Shown in pieces: positions 31,929 to 46,430 of a stretch of 64,000 bases of DNA (position 1 is its first letter; each line of letters starts with the position of its first letter). Made by a program: the position numbers and the translations under genes. This DNA is from Gonapodya prolifera JEL478. Taxonomy: Eukaryota > Monoblepharomycota > Monoblepharidomycetes > Monoblepharidales > Gonapodyaceae. The stretch spans positions 1 to 64,000 of the forward strand of contig KQ965804.1 in assembly GCA_001574975.1 (NCBI GenBank), read 5' to 3'. The notes under the pieces are model-generated. The model saw nothing but the letters and a program-made list of their open reading frames with translations. It searched no databases and was not told where the DNA came from.

Positions 31929-34900
31929 TCAATTCGACAATGCCAAAACAATGGCGGTGCCTCTGTTAATCCAATGGCTTTGTGGCATACTCGTTCGGAG
32001 GGGCATGGGCATGACATAGTTGGTGGAATGACCAGTGGTACTCAGCACACCCCGGCGCGCGCTGGTCTTGTAGACGGGACATGTGTAGTTGGGACGCGCG
32101 CGCTGTCTCGCCTCGAACTCGCTCATCTGGCAAGGCGTCATGCGAATTACAGGCATGGCGTCTGCGAGCTGTTTGGGCCGTTGCTCCCCAAGCTCCCCGG
32201 TGTCTCGATCCCAACGCGCTCCTTCCAGATACATGCCTCGAATGTAAACACCATCCTCGGGAGGTTCATCAAAATCGTCTTCTGCTGTTACTTCAAAGTC
32301 CATGGTGAGGAGGTCGATCGGGATTCCGTACTTGCGAGCGTAATTTTGGAGACATCCTGTGGATTGTGGCAACAATGCAGCCGAGTCGACGAAGAGGAAG
32401 AAAAGAGGTGTCATCTCAAACTCGCAAATCAGCAGCAGATTGTGCCTTACCTGTCATAAAGGACTGTGTGAAGAAGAAACCCGATATCCAAAACACGACT
32501 GGCGTGCGATTGTCAATCCAATCCTGTAAGAATTTCAAACGTGCCACAAAGTCCGTGATATAAGATCCCTGGTGAATGTAATGACATGAGTGCTCATTCA
32601 CGTTGGGAACGAACGCGGAGGCATACCAAGGGTTTTAGAGATGGGTAAGAGCTTCCCGCCCACAGATCGGGGACTTTGCCCTGCAATAAACCCGATCCCA
32701 CAGCTTCAAGCTCTGACGACATAACAACGAGTCCTTTGATAGCCTTTAACAGATTCTGTAAACTGTCCCGAACCACTCGAAGTAGTTTATTGTATCGTCC
32801 GAGTTCCTGCACAAGGACTGTGTTCATGCTGTCCTCGTACTTGATAGGGTACTTTTTCTGAGCGGCGGGAACATCAAATTCAAGGGGTAACTTGGACAGA
32901 ATGTCAGACGACAAGTCGTTAAGCATCTGGTCCTGCGATTTCCCCCCTGATCCCGAACCACCACCAGCGCGACTTTGTGTCAAAAGAATAGATGAAACCA
33001 TTTCATTGGATTCTTTCAAATCTTTTGCGATATCTAAAAAGAGGCGTGGTTGGTATGATTGGGTTTGCAATGATGTGCAAACGGGGACAATTCACCAGCG
33101 TTCTCATGCAGACCAAACACTTCAGGATTTTGTGCCAGGGGCAAAGCCTTAATGAATTGAAGATAGCTTTCATAAGACCCCCTTGGCGGCGCGAAATATG
33201 TCCCGCTTGAACTGAACTTGTAGGTGTCCCGTTCCACGACGTCCGGCTTGTAAAATATTGACAACAGACTCATGAGACATCTGCGGTCGCGATCATCAGT
33301 GACACGGCCGCCATAGTTGCATTCGCCGGCCAGATAGGTGATTGCCTTGAATGGAACTTGGTCGTATTCATTTAGGAATTTCTGTAATTGACGAACTGAT
33401 ATACGTAAGTCAGATTCATTGAACTCGTACCTTGAAACCGCGACCAATAAATGAGAATTTTGAATCAATTTACCAAAATTGTAGAGCTTACATGATGTTC
33501 CAACCAAGAGGTCCAAAGTTTCGCCTTTCTTGTACAAGCGCATGGAAGAAACAAAGCCCGAACAAAAGCTTTTCCCAAGCTCCTTCTGCAGACTTCTTTA
33601 TGGATCTGAAAAATGATTCATCTGAAATAGGATCAGTTGTGTAAGACCGAAGCAAATTGGCCTTGAGCCCTGCCGGTGCCTCGTTGATCATCTTTACCCC
33701 ATTTTGAAGCAAAGAAACGGGGAAGTTTTCCGAAGGATACGATGTGAGCCACATTCTAAAATCAGGGTGTGTGTGATCAGGCGAGAGTTCATCACACATC
33801 TTTTCCAGTGTGGGCAACCATGAAACGGCCAGGTGACAGTTCTGATAATACTGGTCAGATGACCAGTAAGCGCATGAGAATGTTTTCACTCACCTGAAGC
33901 ACGACCCAATATCCACTCCGAGCTGCATTTTTCACCATCTGAGACGCGACAGGTCCCTGTCCCTGTCCAAGAGAGATACTCGTCAATCGGTTGCCCGTGT
34001 ATCCTTTTCCCTCCCCAAACTTCAGTAGACTGGTAGCAACAGCAAACTTTGTCAGAACAATTCATTCAAGGTGCGAAACACACAACTTACGCGCTCATTG
34101 GATCCGCTCCAGGACTCAAGATAAATATTAGTGGATTCAGATTGTTTGAATCCGCATATGAAGCTCCGAGGTCAAACGGTGGCGGTTCTACAAACTTCTG
34201 CCCCATCTTTTCCTTGACGAACTCCAAAATCGCTGGAACAATCTTGTCAAAACGTAGAGTTCGAATCACCAACAGCTTCTGGAAACTCGTGAGTCTTGTA
34301 TCCCAGCCTCCAGCAAATGTACCCTTGTATGGCTCGGCACTGTCGTAGATATCTTTCCAACGCAGAATGCTGTTCTCGAAGTCCTGTCTGAAGTTTCGGA
34401 AAGCGGGCATCTCCGAAAGTTTACAAACATCACTCCACGCTTGGTCGGAGAGCCATTTGGGAGCCGGGTTAGGTGGTCCATTTTCTGAAAGTGCAAGACC
34501 ACCGGTTAACAGAAAGCTCCATTCGTCGGCATCAATTTCATTCTTGTTTTTCATTAAGCCGATAGTAAGCAAGAACGAGAACAGAAGCTTGTCCTTCTTG
34601 AACAAACTCCGACAGACGTTGCAATAGAGTAGATATGTGAAAAACGCACGAAGGTTTGCGAGGCGATCGTCCAGCACATCCGTTTTCTCACTGTTATCAA
34701 TAGCTTGAATGAAAAGATTGATGTACCAGCTTAGGGAGTACTGGTACATGGGTTCGATCTTAAATCAAAGTCAAAAGAACGTTATCTCACAGTGGGTCAA
34801 CATGCAGGGAGCTCACATTCGCTAAGTCCGCTATAACAAAGAACATAACAGAGGAGTGAATTGAAATTGGTTTGTACCCCAAGCGAGTCTCGTCAATCTT

Positions 34901-37900
34901 CTTTTCAGTCTCATCGGCTATTTTCTGCTTTTCTGCAATTATGTTCGAAAGGACTTTTGCTTCTGATAATGCAGTGATCGCAGATTCGTCTTCAAGAATA
35001 TTACCCTCCGAAGAAAGAATAGAAAGAATCTTGTCCTCGATCTCCTTGAGTTGCCGCTTGTTGTCGGCCGACTGAATAACAAGTTTATTTTTCTCTTCCT
35101 CTAATTCTGGTCGTTCTTTTGCGGACACAATTCCCAGCAGTTGATCCTCTAAGCCCTCCGGGGTGATCATGAAGTTGACCAATGTTACTTTGGTAGAGAG
35201 TTCGGGAAGGTAGTGTGGGTTTCTCAATTTCGTTGTGATATAAAACTTGAAATCCGGGGAATATTCCACAACAGACTCTCCCAGTCGAATGCACATCACA
35301 CCGCCTTGCTTGAAGAGTTGCTTTGTGAGCAAAGGCTCAAGAACGGAGTCCATTTCTTCCCCAATATTCTCGAGCAACACTGGAGTCCCAAACTGAATGG
35401 CGTTTTCCAGAGTTCGAACATAGTCTTGGTCAGAGAGTTTTATGACCGCAAGTTTTCGCTTCTTCTCAAGGTTTTTAATCCATTTGTTCGCTTGCCCCTG
35501 AGGATCGATGAAAAGGGGCCAACGACGAGTCTTTGATGAAACAATCCCATTCTCCAGTGAAAACGCATCATTAGGAAGTCCAGCAAGCTGCCATGATCTT
35601 ATTTGAATTGGATCTCCTAAAGTTCCTGACAGTGTAAAGGTTGGGGAGCAGGGGATTTCTTTTTCAGTGCAGAGTTTGGTCCAATCGGTCAAAATAGACT
35701 GTCGGTATGCCGAAGTGAAGGCACCCAAGTATGAAATGAGACCCGATGAAATGAGAACATCTCCGGTAAGATTATCGTACTGTATGTGCAGAGATTTGGC
35801 GGCGTCGTTCCACCGGTCTTTTTCACCACCCAGACCACCCAAAAGCTTTTCGGCTCGATCCAACTTTTTGGCACACAAGTCCAGGCGATTTTCCAGGTCT
35901 GCTTTCTTGTCAGTCATTTCTTTGAAGCTGCTCTCCAGCGCGGACATCTTGTCCTCCACTTCTTTGAGCTCCGCTCGTTTGGTGTTGAGCTTTGCCATTT
36001 CAGTTGAAAGCTCCGCTTCAGCTCGGCCGAGAGCTTCTTTCTTAGGACCAACAACCTTCGCAACTGACTCATATTTGTCCATGGCCATAACCCAACGACA
36101 CAAGCCTTCTGCAGCCGAAGAAGAATTCTTCACAATTTTTGGATCGAAATCAGGATTCGGTATGTACTGCTTCCTGATGCGCTCAATGACCTTCGGATTG
36201 ATATTGTCCTTGTCATACTCTTTCAATGATGTGAGAAAATGAGAGTCTCCGAGTAGTTTCTGTGCAGCACCCCAATAATCCTCCACCATTTTGCCACTTC
36301 CACCAGGGTCCTTTATACGTGCGGGCTTGACATCCTTCATGATGCAAATTGCTTCCATTACCATCTTGACTGCACCTGGGGGATTCTTCATAGATTTTAC
36401 CACAGTGACGTCTGCAGGTTTCAAAGTATCCAGGGCTTCCAGAGCTGCGTTAAGTGCAGGAATGGCTTCACTAAGGTCGGCTTCACATTCATCCTTGATA
36501 GCCTTCGCTGCGGTGGCTTTTTGATTGGCGGCTTCTTCGTCCACTTTTACAACCGCTCTCTTTTTCTCCACATCAACGGACTCGCGCTGAATGACTTTCA
36601 TTATTGCGTCTGTTTCCTCGGAAGTTTTCACCAACTGTGGTTGCAATTCATTCAACTCCTTCTGCATCACAGCAACTTGACTCGCGGCGGATGCCAGTTG
36701 CTCAAGCCCGGTTTCATATCGAGATATTAACTGCTGAACCTCGGTTCTCTTCTTTCCAAGAAGGGATTTGTATGTGTTTATGAGCTCAAGGTATGATGTT
36801 GGAGTAACATAATTATGCCTTCGCATTTGTTCCAAAAACTTCTGAGAGAGAATTCGCGAACTTTGATGGAAGCTCTTGCAGACATCGACAACTGCTGTGC
36901 GAGTACTCTGAGAAAGCTCGACATCCTCCAAAAATTTCTGAGCAACGATTTGCAGGGCATCATCTGCGAGAAGCAAATCAAAGATGAAAATAAACCTTTG
37001 ATGAAGGTATACTTCCAACCTTACCTGGCCAAGTTTGGAACCAATCGATTGTGCAGCAGTTTACGAGAGATGGAAACATTCGAAGCCGATTTCTGAAGGC
37101 GTCTCCGATAGGGCTCATACACAATACCACATGAAGATTTTCTCGGCAGCGATTGATGAAATAGCTATAGATTGTCGCAGAGCTGGCCTCCATTTTCGGG
37201 TTTTCCTTTGCCAGGATCTGTCGAACGCTTTCAATTAATTGGGCCTTCTCGTCTGGAGGGTAAAGGTTCGGGACTTCTCCGGTATTCAGAACGTTGTTCA
37301 CGTCTTCCAAAAATGACTCTGCCTTAATTTGCGTGTCACTGAAGAGGAAAACGCTAGGTCTCCCTTCCACGCCTGCTTTGCTCAGAATCTTTTTCAGATC
37401 ATCTCGCCATTCTGCTTTTCCGTAGTTCTTCGAAATTTCCACTTGAAATAGCTGATAGTCAGCCATGTAAGCTGCAAGTTTCGTCAGACTCTGTTTTCCA
37501 CTTCCCCCTACCCCAACCAGTAGTGCATGGCCTGCGGGCATAAGCAGAACTCGTGCAACTCGGGAAACGTGCTCAACCGCAAATCGAAAAATCACAAGAT
37601 TCATCGGTGCTTTTGATATCTGGTTGAACTCATCCAACCTTCCTTTGATAACATCACTGACGCTCAGGATAGATTCAACTTCGTCGTAGAGTTTGTTCGC
37701 TGCGTTTGGCGCAATGTAGTCCCCAAATATGCAACTTCTGAGGTCATCGTCTTCCACTTTGCCGTCCCCGTTTGCGTCGAGCGCCTTGAACGTTTCATCA
37801 AAATTACATTGAAAGTACCTGGGAACGATCGCTCGGATTTCATTGAAGAACCATTCTCGATCTTTGTCATCGATGAGTCGATCATAGAAAACTCGGTATG

Positions 37901-40900
37901 CTTCATGTACCCAAAGTCGCACCATTTTCCCAGTATCACTGTTGAATTTCTCTGGCTTCGCTAGAAGGATTCCTTGAACAACGCGAGCAAAGTCTCGCAA
38001 GTTGAAAAGATAATGAGATTTACTTGGCGTAGGAAGAAGGCTCGCAATTGCGGCTTGATAGATATCAAACGTGGCATTGACTATTCCAGACTTCAATCCT
38101 TGAAAGCTCGGGGCAAAACTGTTGCTTGTCAAGTGCCACCCAACAATAGTTTCAAAAATCTTCTTCATGGTGACTTCGTCAAAGCTTGTAATGCCAAGAA
38201 CGTTGAAGTGGCGTATAAAACGAGGGGTTACAGGATTCCTCCCACCACCCGGTGGTCCCATCGCAGAGACGAACTGCAAATCAATCAAAGTCATGGAGCT
38301 CGTGTCCTTCAGATCGTACCAATAGCCATGATCCATCCACATTCGAAGCAACTCGATTGGTGGTTGGGCGCCATATTTTTCCCTCGCAGGCATGTTCAAG
38401 TCATCGACAAAAACAACGCATTTCTGCCCCATCGGAGGTCCAAAAACACCTTTTCGGCGCTTGTCTAGCTTCGATAAGACAATTTCTTGCGTTTGATTTG
38501 CACTCGTCTGTGCAGAAAAGTTGACGAACATCGGAACATAAGCGTCGGACGGTAGACCGCGAAGAAGCTTCTCCGTTATGTAAACAGACTTGCCCGTTCC
38601 CGTTGGCCCAACAAATAATACATGCTTGCCGTGTGTAGCAAACAGGTCAAGCAAATAAGTATACCGGACGGTATCAACAGTTGGCACTATGATCGAATTG
38701 AATTTTGCTTTTGGTGGGATCTCAAATGCAGCCATGGTTTCCGACCACAACTTCCAAGTACCACCAACAATGGCCTTTTTCTAAGATTCACGAACGGCAG
38801 GGCTTTGATTCAACATTTCTTCTCGGAATAAAAACGTATCACCAGCACTCACCTCCCGCTCAAAGAGATACTCGTACACCGTACCGTTCGTGGGGATTGT
38901 TCTCACTCGAAGGTTTGCCGGAGCTGGATACTCTGTCAACTCTCCAAGTATGAGCTTTCTGAAAAAACCATCAAACTTTTCCCTCCCTTCAGTGTCAACA
39001 GTAGCACCCAGAGACCATATCGCTCCGAATAAAAAGACGCAAGATAGCCATGTATTGATGCCATTCAAGTCTGCTCCTTTGACGGCATTCTCGGAGAAGT
39101 CATCCAAATGACAAGATATCAGGTTCATGAGAGAGACCACCTTGTTTGTAGTTGGCACTGGCACAAACTCCTTCGCGTTACCCTTGACGAACTCAAGACA
39201 AGGCGTGACAATCCAATCGAACAGCGATCCCAAATACGTTCTGCATTCCATCGGGACTGCCTCTGGAAGTGCGTTGAGCCAGGATGTCATCAGCGGCTTC
39301 CATCCGAGGCCGTCGGGTTCGAAGTATATCATACCACAACGACTGACAGTAGCAGGAGAGGCGACAGCAAGGTCCCGAACCTCAAACATACAACTCATTG
39401 TGGACGTCATCTTCATGATTTCCCCGGAAGTCAAACATAACTTCTTGTTGTCGTCTAATTATGAAGTAGACGGCATATTGTCAGCTCAAAGGAGTTAGAA
39501 AGAGTCAAGCGAGCTTTGCCCACCTAGTACTGTATTCATGTTCTCAATCCACACAGCGTCAACAGGCCCATCAAATATTATCCATCGACGTTCAGCAGTT
39601 CCAGTCAGTATGAAACTTCTGAATGTGTTCGCGATAATGCCGTCTGTCCATTCATGAGTCACCGGATCAAACTCTCCGTAGAGTTGACCCATGGTAATAG
39701 ACTTAGGATTGATCACTTGGAAGTCTGCTCGAAGCTCTCCTTTCTCTACAAGATCAGCGAGAGCAGACTTGAGAACACGGTATGCCGTTGTCTTGCCAGA
39801 CCATGGTTCTCCAACAAGCATATACCCGTGTCGAATAAGCATCATTTCGTAAGTTTGTATGATTTTGATGATGAGATTATCATTCGGTTGAAGGTTCATT
39901 TTCCGAAGGTTTGAGTGAATGGCTTCCAAAAAGTTCTTATAGTCGGGAGCAGGCAGAACCGTTTTCGGAAACAAATCTGATGTTATAGCCTTGAATAGGG
40001 GAACGTCCATCGCTAAAAATTTGGGGGCGTTAACATCGTTGATGGATCGGAGCATAATAATGTGCTCGTCCTCAGCTGGATATTTCAGTTTCAGGTTGCC
40101 AGCAGCAACGAGTACAGACTGGAAAATGCTGAGTTCAGATGGCCATATTCTGCAAGGAACACAACTCGCCAACTCGCCTTGACTGCTCTCATTCCATAGT
40201 CGTAATGGTCTTGAGACGAGAGTTGTTCGGAACAAAGTTTGTAAACCGCAACGATCTTTTTCGCAAGAGCACGTGCTTCCACAAAGCCATAAGAATACAG
40301 TGAAATTTCTGCAATGAGCTCGTAGTTGGGAACCTGAAGGTTTGGGCGTGAATGTTGTTACCCCCGATAGCACAGCGTTCTCCTTACTCACCATCATTGC
40401 AACCGGTCTGAAAAGCGCTTTTAAATTATCAGGCAGTTCGCTACGACCGGCATAACCAGGGTTCATTGTAATAAAAGATGCGCAACCTCGATTGAGGCTC
40501 AAAGTTGTACCCTCAAAAACGAGTTTGTCTTGGCGTGCTGCGACTGCTCTTTGAATTGTGAGAATCTGCTGTGCGACGACCGAGAGTACTTCAAGATCAA
40601 TTCGATTGAATTCGTCAAAACACGCCTGTAATGGTTGAGGGAGTTAAGGGGATGTTGGGCGCGGTGAATCGGGGGCTTCAACGCACCCACGCTCCCGATG
40701 ATGCTATGCCTTTGAAAAACTTGCCCATGGCAATGTAGTCCAGTCCATCAGAGCAGTTGAACACAACGCACTGTTTTGCAATGGCTTTTGCGAGGTCCTT
40801 TACACTCTCAGTTTTACCAGTTCCGGCGGGCCCTTCGGGAGCCCCCCCCAGGTTCAAGTCGAGGGCACCAATGAGCGTCCGGTAGCAACGGTCTGTTAGA

Positions 40901-43900
40901 GGCGTTATGACCAGTCTTGGGGAGTTGCCGAGATATTCGTATCCATATTTCATTGTGGCATTGTTGATCCTCACATAGACGTCATCCTGTTCCCAGTAGT
41001 AGCGTAGCTGACTAAGCCATTCAAAATCATTATCATTTGTCACTCCCGCTGCCTCTAATTGGCCCACCACATCTCGGGCGTGCACATCGATCACGATGAG
41101 GGCGGACAAGGTGAAACGAGCCATTGCCGGAAGTTCACCACGAACAAGCTCCACCACGACTTCCAGTTGCTTGGTACATTGCTCCTTGTATGCCTTGAGC
41201 CCAAACTGCCCACCACGTCGAATCATTTCCGTCACCTCCTTGGTCCAATAGACCTGGCTCCCACAGATAACAACCTGACCTGGCCACTCGAGAACCCACT
41301 TCTCCCGCGGAGTTTCGGCGTACGCCTTGAGCGCCAGGGTAATCTGCTCATGCACACTGCTCTGCATGACCTTCTCCACTTGCAACAGCCATTTTTCCAC
41401 GGCGCCTTTGGCTTGCGCTGGTTCGATCACCTCTTTGAGCTTCACTTTCTCGTTCTCTTGCGAGCACATGGCGATAATCTTTGCACCGTCTTGGAACGTT
41501 AGACTGGAGACGCCTTCGAAGCATTTCTTGAGGTGGGGCTGCACGCGCTGAGGATCCTTCGTTTCTGCCAAAATCTCCAAAAGCTCATCGTTGGATAGGA
41601 AGAAGAAACGAGGGAAGTACAATCTTTTGATTTGGAGTAAATGCAAAGAAATTAGAAAGCAATATTATTTGTTTCAGTGAGTTGATTTCGACAACATGGG
41701 AGACTCACCTCTTCTTTTCCAAGTATTCGTTCAATCCCTTTTGGATCTCTTCCAGGAGAACGTTTGAATCGTTCAACTTCTGCAGCAAACCAGGAGTGGA
41801 GCACACATTCAAGATGCTAGGACTGGCTGCCGCCGCCGCCATGGTATCCCGCCATGTTTTGTCCACAATCTTGAATTTTTTACCCTCCGTCGGCATCTGA
41901 GCCATAATATCCTCTGATGTAAAAATTGGCTCCAGGTACAACCATGTTGCCTGAACTTTCAACCATGAGTCGATGATGTCCTGCACGTTCGTCAGTGTGC
42001 TCTCCCATGTCTTCACCTCCTCCTCTATGGGCTTTACGAAAGGAGATCCGCGGCACGTCTGGACCTTAACGATTTGGTCGTCCAGCAGCGCTTGCACCTC
42101 GTCCAGTGCAGACAAGATCTTGGTGCCTGTGTCACGGTAGTCGATACAGTTGAACTCGAGAGGTTCCCAATCGTCGCGCATCTTGGCCAGCGTCTTTTGT
42201 AGCGAGAACTCTTTACTTGCTGCATCCGAAATAGTTTCAAACTGCGAGAGGTACTGCTGTATATTCATCTCGAGAATTTTCGTCAGGTTCGTTTCGTAGT
42301 TGGGCGTGATATCGCTCCCGACAATTTTGGACATTTGCGCCCAGTGACGTTCTCTCAATCCCGGATTCCGAAGTGTGGCAATCATGGGTAGGAACGGCTT
42401 GAACTTCTCCAGCTTTGTACGTATGGTCTCGGCCACCTTCCGCGGCGCTGGCAGGTCGTTGAATGTCTTCGCGAGCTTGAACATTGTCCGATACATGCCA
42501 TTGACGCTTTCTTCCACTTGTTCTGCCACCAAATCCAAGAAGGGACCAGTCATCCAGCGTGCGTACTCGGTCTGGAAGAGCGCTGCCGTCTCCCAGAGCT
42601 TTTTGTAGGGTTCCAAAAAGTCTGCTGTCCGTTGAAACTTCTCGAACGGAGTTTTGTCCCACTCCAAAAGCTCCTCCTCCCGATTTACTCCTCCAATCAC
42701 TTCCTGCAGCTCCGCCAGTTTCGCGTCGAGCCCCTTGAGCTTCTTGACGTACTCCCCCGTCTCGGCCATGATGCCGTAGTCCTGGAACTTGGTCGCCGCC
42801 ACATATGTCTCGTCCATGGCCAGCACCGCCGCGTCCACTTTGCCTTTCAAGTCGTCCTGCGCCTTCGCCTTGCGCTGGGCCATACGCTTGCGTGCCAGAT
42901 CGAAAATGGGCAGGATGCGTGTTGGCCACGTGAACGTCTGTCCATTGAGTTTGATATCCTCTTCAGATAGGAACGCATACTGAAGCAAGAAGTCGAGCCG
43001 GTCCTTGGCAGCAGCAATACGATCCCGCAACGCAGCGATTTCGGCACCCTTGACCGTCTCAATGTACTTGGACAACTCCACGAGCTCCTCCGTATCTTGG
43101 GGAAGCTTCATTGCCTTTGCAGAAATCTGCTCGTATGCGTCGCAGATCCTAGGATAGGAACCACCCTCTCGGTTCAGAGTCGCTTCACCCTCACCTCGTC
43201 AAGCTAAACACTCACTCAGCATTGTCCTTCCTGTTTATCTCCGCAACTCTCTCCACGAGTTTCTTCACGAGCCCTTCCGCCTTTCCCACAAGTTCCCGCT
43301 TCAAGTCCTCACAGTAAAGATGGAAGATACCAAACTGAACTGAATCAGGCGTCGCTGAAATCTCCTCCTCCAACTTGAGCAACTTTTTGATTTCCTGGAG
43401 GGAGGCGAGAGGAAAGACAGCATATGCAATCGACAGATGGTGCCAGGGGGTAAACGAATTCGATATTAGCATCCCACCCGCGCAAGGTCTCGCATCAACT
43501 CACCGCTTCAAACTCAGCCAATCCTCTCCCTTTACCATCTCCCTCCCTCAAGAATTCTTCGACCCTCTTCTCCGCCCTGTGCGTCAAAAGCATGCCCTTC
43601 CACTTGTCGTACCCGCCAACCCACCTCTGGGGCTTTCTCAAATTCTCCGCGACCACATGCCGTAGCACTTTCTCCGCTTTGGCCATCCGCGCGTCCCCTG
43701 CGGCCACGGCGAACAGAATTGGGGGGTCGCCGCTCTCAGCAAGAGACGCAAACAACTTGGTCTCCACACGGGGTACCGAGGCAGTGAACAGGGCCAGGTC
43801 CGATAGAAGCTGTCCGGGAAGTGCCTCCAGGTCGGCGAGCGGGGGGTGGAACTTGATCTGGCCCCCAGACACGGTCAGACGCAGCTTGAACAGGGGAGGA

Positions 43901-46050
43901 TAGGAATGGGTGCTCGCGGGAACCACCAATCCCGTTGCGCCGCCACCGACTACAGCTCCTCCTACCCGGGCTGTGTTGTGATCCTCCCCATGGCCCCACG
44001 CGCTGTCCACCGTTGTGGAGCCGTTACCCCCAACTAAATCGTCCAGTGTGGGTCCACCCACTGGGTTTGGAGCATCGCATTCTTGCAGCCGGGGACCCGA
44101 GCCCCCCTGATGCGTCCCGACGGATGGCGCTGCACCAGTGGCGTACCTTGAAAACAAGGCCTCGAGCTCTGCCACACCGTCCTCAACCATGGCGCGCATT
44201 TGTCTCCCCATGATGCCGCCCACACAAGTAAAAAGGCGGTCCAGACGGGCGTGGTCCGATTCGGGGGCAGTGGGAGGCGGCAGAGCGTGCCGAGCATGCA
44301 GCGAGGATGGTGAAGGCGGGAGTTGGGGAGGCGCGGTGTACCATGTCGCCTTGGTGTCGAAGAAGAGGGCGGCTACAGTGGGGATCCATCTTGTAACGTT
44401 GTCGTGAGTCAGTGCGGGTGGTGGCGATAGTGCGCGATTAACGGGGAGGAATGGTGCGAGTGAGATGTGGGTAACAAAACCACTGCGCAGCCAATTTCCG
44501 GATGACACATCCAAAACCAACTTGCTCCCACTGGCGCTCCAGATCATACCCTTCCAAAGCCATCGTCATCCTACGACCGGAGTGCCTAACGACACCCTCC
44601 CGACGCCATCGTCCGCTAGCATGTTCATTGCTAACAGGAGCACTTGCTCCACTGAGAGATCCCGACACAGCTTCTATCCCCCGAGCACCGGGTAGCACAG
44701 AAGTCGTCACACCCTCCAACCCCATTCGCAGCACCTCTCCCCCTTGCCGCCGCCAGTACACAAATGTACAAAAACAACACTCACTCTCCATCGACCCACG
44801 CTCTCCACTTCCTGCCCGCATCCCTGACGACCTTGCGGATTTCCTCGACCTCCCACCCACCCCTTGCCTGCTCCAATGTGGGGACGTCCACGACCTTGAC
44901 GACCTTAGATGCGCCCTTCCCGCCGCGCTCAAACCAACCGCCCACGACGAGCACGGGCGCGCACCCCACCCAAGGGGCCGTCTGCATGACGGACCTGGCG
45001 GCGATCACGGAGCCGGACCACGGCACTGGCGCGCGCGCTGTGCGGGGCGGTGGGAACATGAGGGCGTCTAGGAGGAGGGGGGCCGGAAGGGAAAGCCGGG
45101 AGCGCTCGTCGGGGTCGAGGAGGACGTAGTCGAGGATTGAGCGGCGGGATGCGACGTCGTGTGTTGTTTGGAGGTCCTGGGTGAGATGGGCCAGGAGTGG
45201 GGCCGAGGGGGTGAGAGGGTGCAGTCTGGCGAGGAGGCGCGGGAGCAGCGTGGTGTCGAGGGGTGGGAGGGCAGTAGGTGGAATGAGAGAGAGGTAGTGG
45301 GCGTATCGTGCCAGAGGCGGGATGTGCAGAATGTGTAAGGCGGGCGACGGGATGTAGGGGTCCAGGGGAGGTGGGGTCGGAGGGCGGACTGGAGGAGTTG
45401 GTAGGAGAGAGAGAGGGGCGTCCATGTGTATGCGGGAGAGCGGTGACAGTGGCCGAGAAGGAGGGAGTGAAGGGGGTGGAAGGGCAGGAGTCTGCGGTTG
45501 AGTTGGCAGCGGCACGAGGTGACAACCAATCGCAGCAGTAACACTCGGAGCAACGTACATCGTCCTTTCCGGCATGAATCATCTGCACGCTTCCGTTCGA
45601 CAAGAACTTTGCTGCCAAGTTCTGCGCGAGGGGCGAGTACACGTTCCCTATTGAATCTGACGGAGAGCGTGCGTGCATCTGTTCTTTGAAGGGCGCAGCC
45701 AGCGTGCGCGAAACAGACTTTAGCAGGCACGGCCAGATGACGTCGGCCGCGGTGATTGTCTGAGCGTGGTTCGTGTGAGACGGGGGTTTCGTGGGAGTTG
45801 TGCCCTTGTTTTGGAGCGGGTAGGAGGGCGAGTGCGCAGGAAGTGGTGGCAGTGAGTTTTGTGCGTTGTTTGTACTGCTGCGTGCGGGAGCGTGTTGTTG
45901 GAGTTGATGTTGTGTGTGTCCTGGTGCAGTGTTGCTGCCCACATGTCCGCTCTGCTTCATGTCTTCCGTCTCTGCCAGGTGCATCCATCCAGCACATTCG
46001 GTCGCAGCAACAGAAGCCACAAATTTGAACCAATTGAGTGCCAATGACAT
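31929..46050 (-). CDS. Axonemal inner-arm dynein heavy chain (DNAH3/7/12 type)
   Basis: Force-generating heavy chain of a single-headed inner dynein arm in the flagellum. About 25 or more exons, roughly 4,000 residues. All four nucleotide sites are present: AAA1 GPAGTGKTE (near 40820) with [11 protein letters not shown]2 GEPWSGKT (39800); AAA3 GPTGTGKS (38600) with [11 protein letters not shown]4 GVGGSGKQ (37500). An EF-hand-like loop [12 protein letters not shown] (37742-37781) lies between AAA3 and AAA4. The stalk and microtubule-binding domain ([13 protein letters not shown], near 36290) sit in one 2.2-kb exon, 37018-34787. The C-terminus [18 protein letters not shown] is typical. [17 protein letters not shown] and the tail motif [15 protein letters not shown] favour the DNAH3/7/12 group. 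The N-terminus is Pro-rich; its start at 46050 is probable. Confidence 0.95.
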
Positions 46051-46430
46051 TGCACATGCTCTCTGGTTTCACCCTCACCTCGCTCCTTCTCCTTCCCGTC
46101 TCCCCCCGCTGCTACCCCTTCTTCCCTCCAATCCTTCGCCTTCTCTCCACCTTCTGCAGGTCCGTCTCCAGGCATGGACCCCGTCGTCGCCATCCTCCTC
46201 TCCGACCAGTCGGACCGGGGAATTCAAATGCGAGCCGGGTCACGTGGCTCTCCGAGTCTCCGCGCGACTCCTTTCTTTCTACGCCAAACGGTGGGATCGA
46301 TGCGCTGTCCTCTCGCGATGCCTCTACACTTTGTGGAGTGTCCCTGTTGCTTCGGTCCAAACTGTGCCAATTTCCTTGTGCCTCCTCCCACAATTCGAAC
46401 ACGATTCATTCCTCTGCTGACATCAGTTCC
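46051..46430. other. Divergent promoter region, dynein / dioxygenase
   Basis: About 380 bases between the dynein start (minus) and the dioxygenase ATG (plus). C/T-rich on the plus strand between 46070 and 46150. No gene or known site recognised. Confidence 0.5.

Noticed and set aside
45068-46078. Second long minus-strand frame of 336 residues overlapping the dynein N-terminus
   Set aside because: Lacks the conserved dynein tail motif, which is in the neighbouring frame. Its Arg/Pro composition is that of a shadow.
46038-46430. Possible longer N-terminus or separate gene upstream of the dioxygenase
   Set aside because: The family starts close to the IPHGGG motif; the upstream frame is Pro/Ser/Leu-rich without conserved blocks and fills the divergent promoter.
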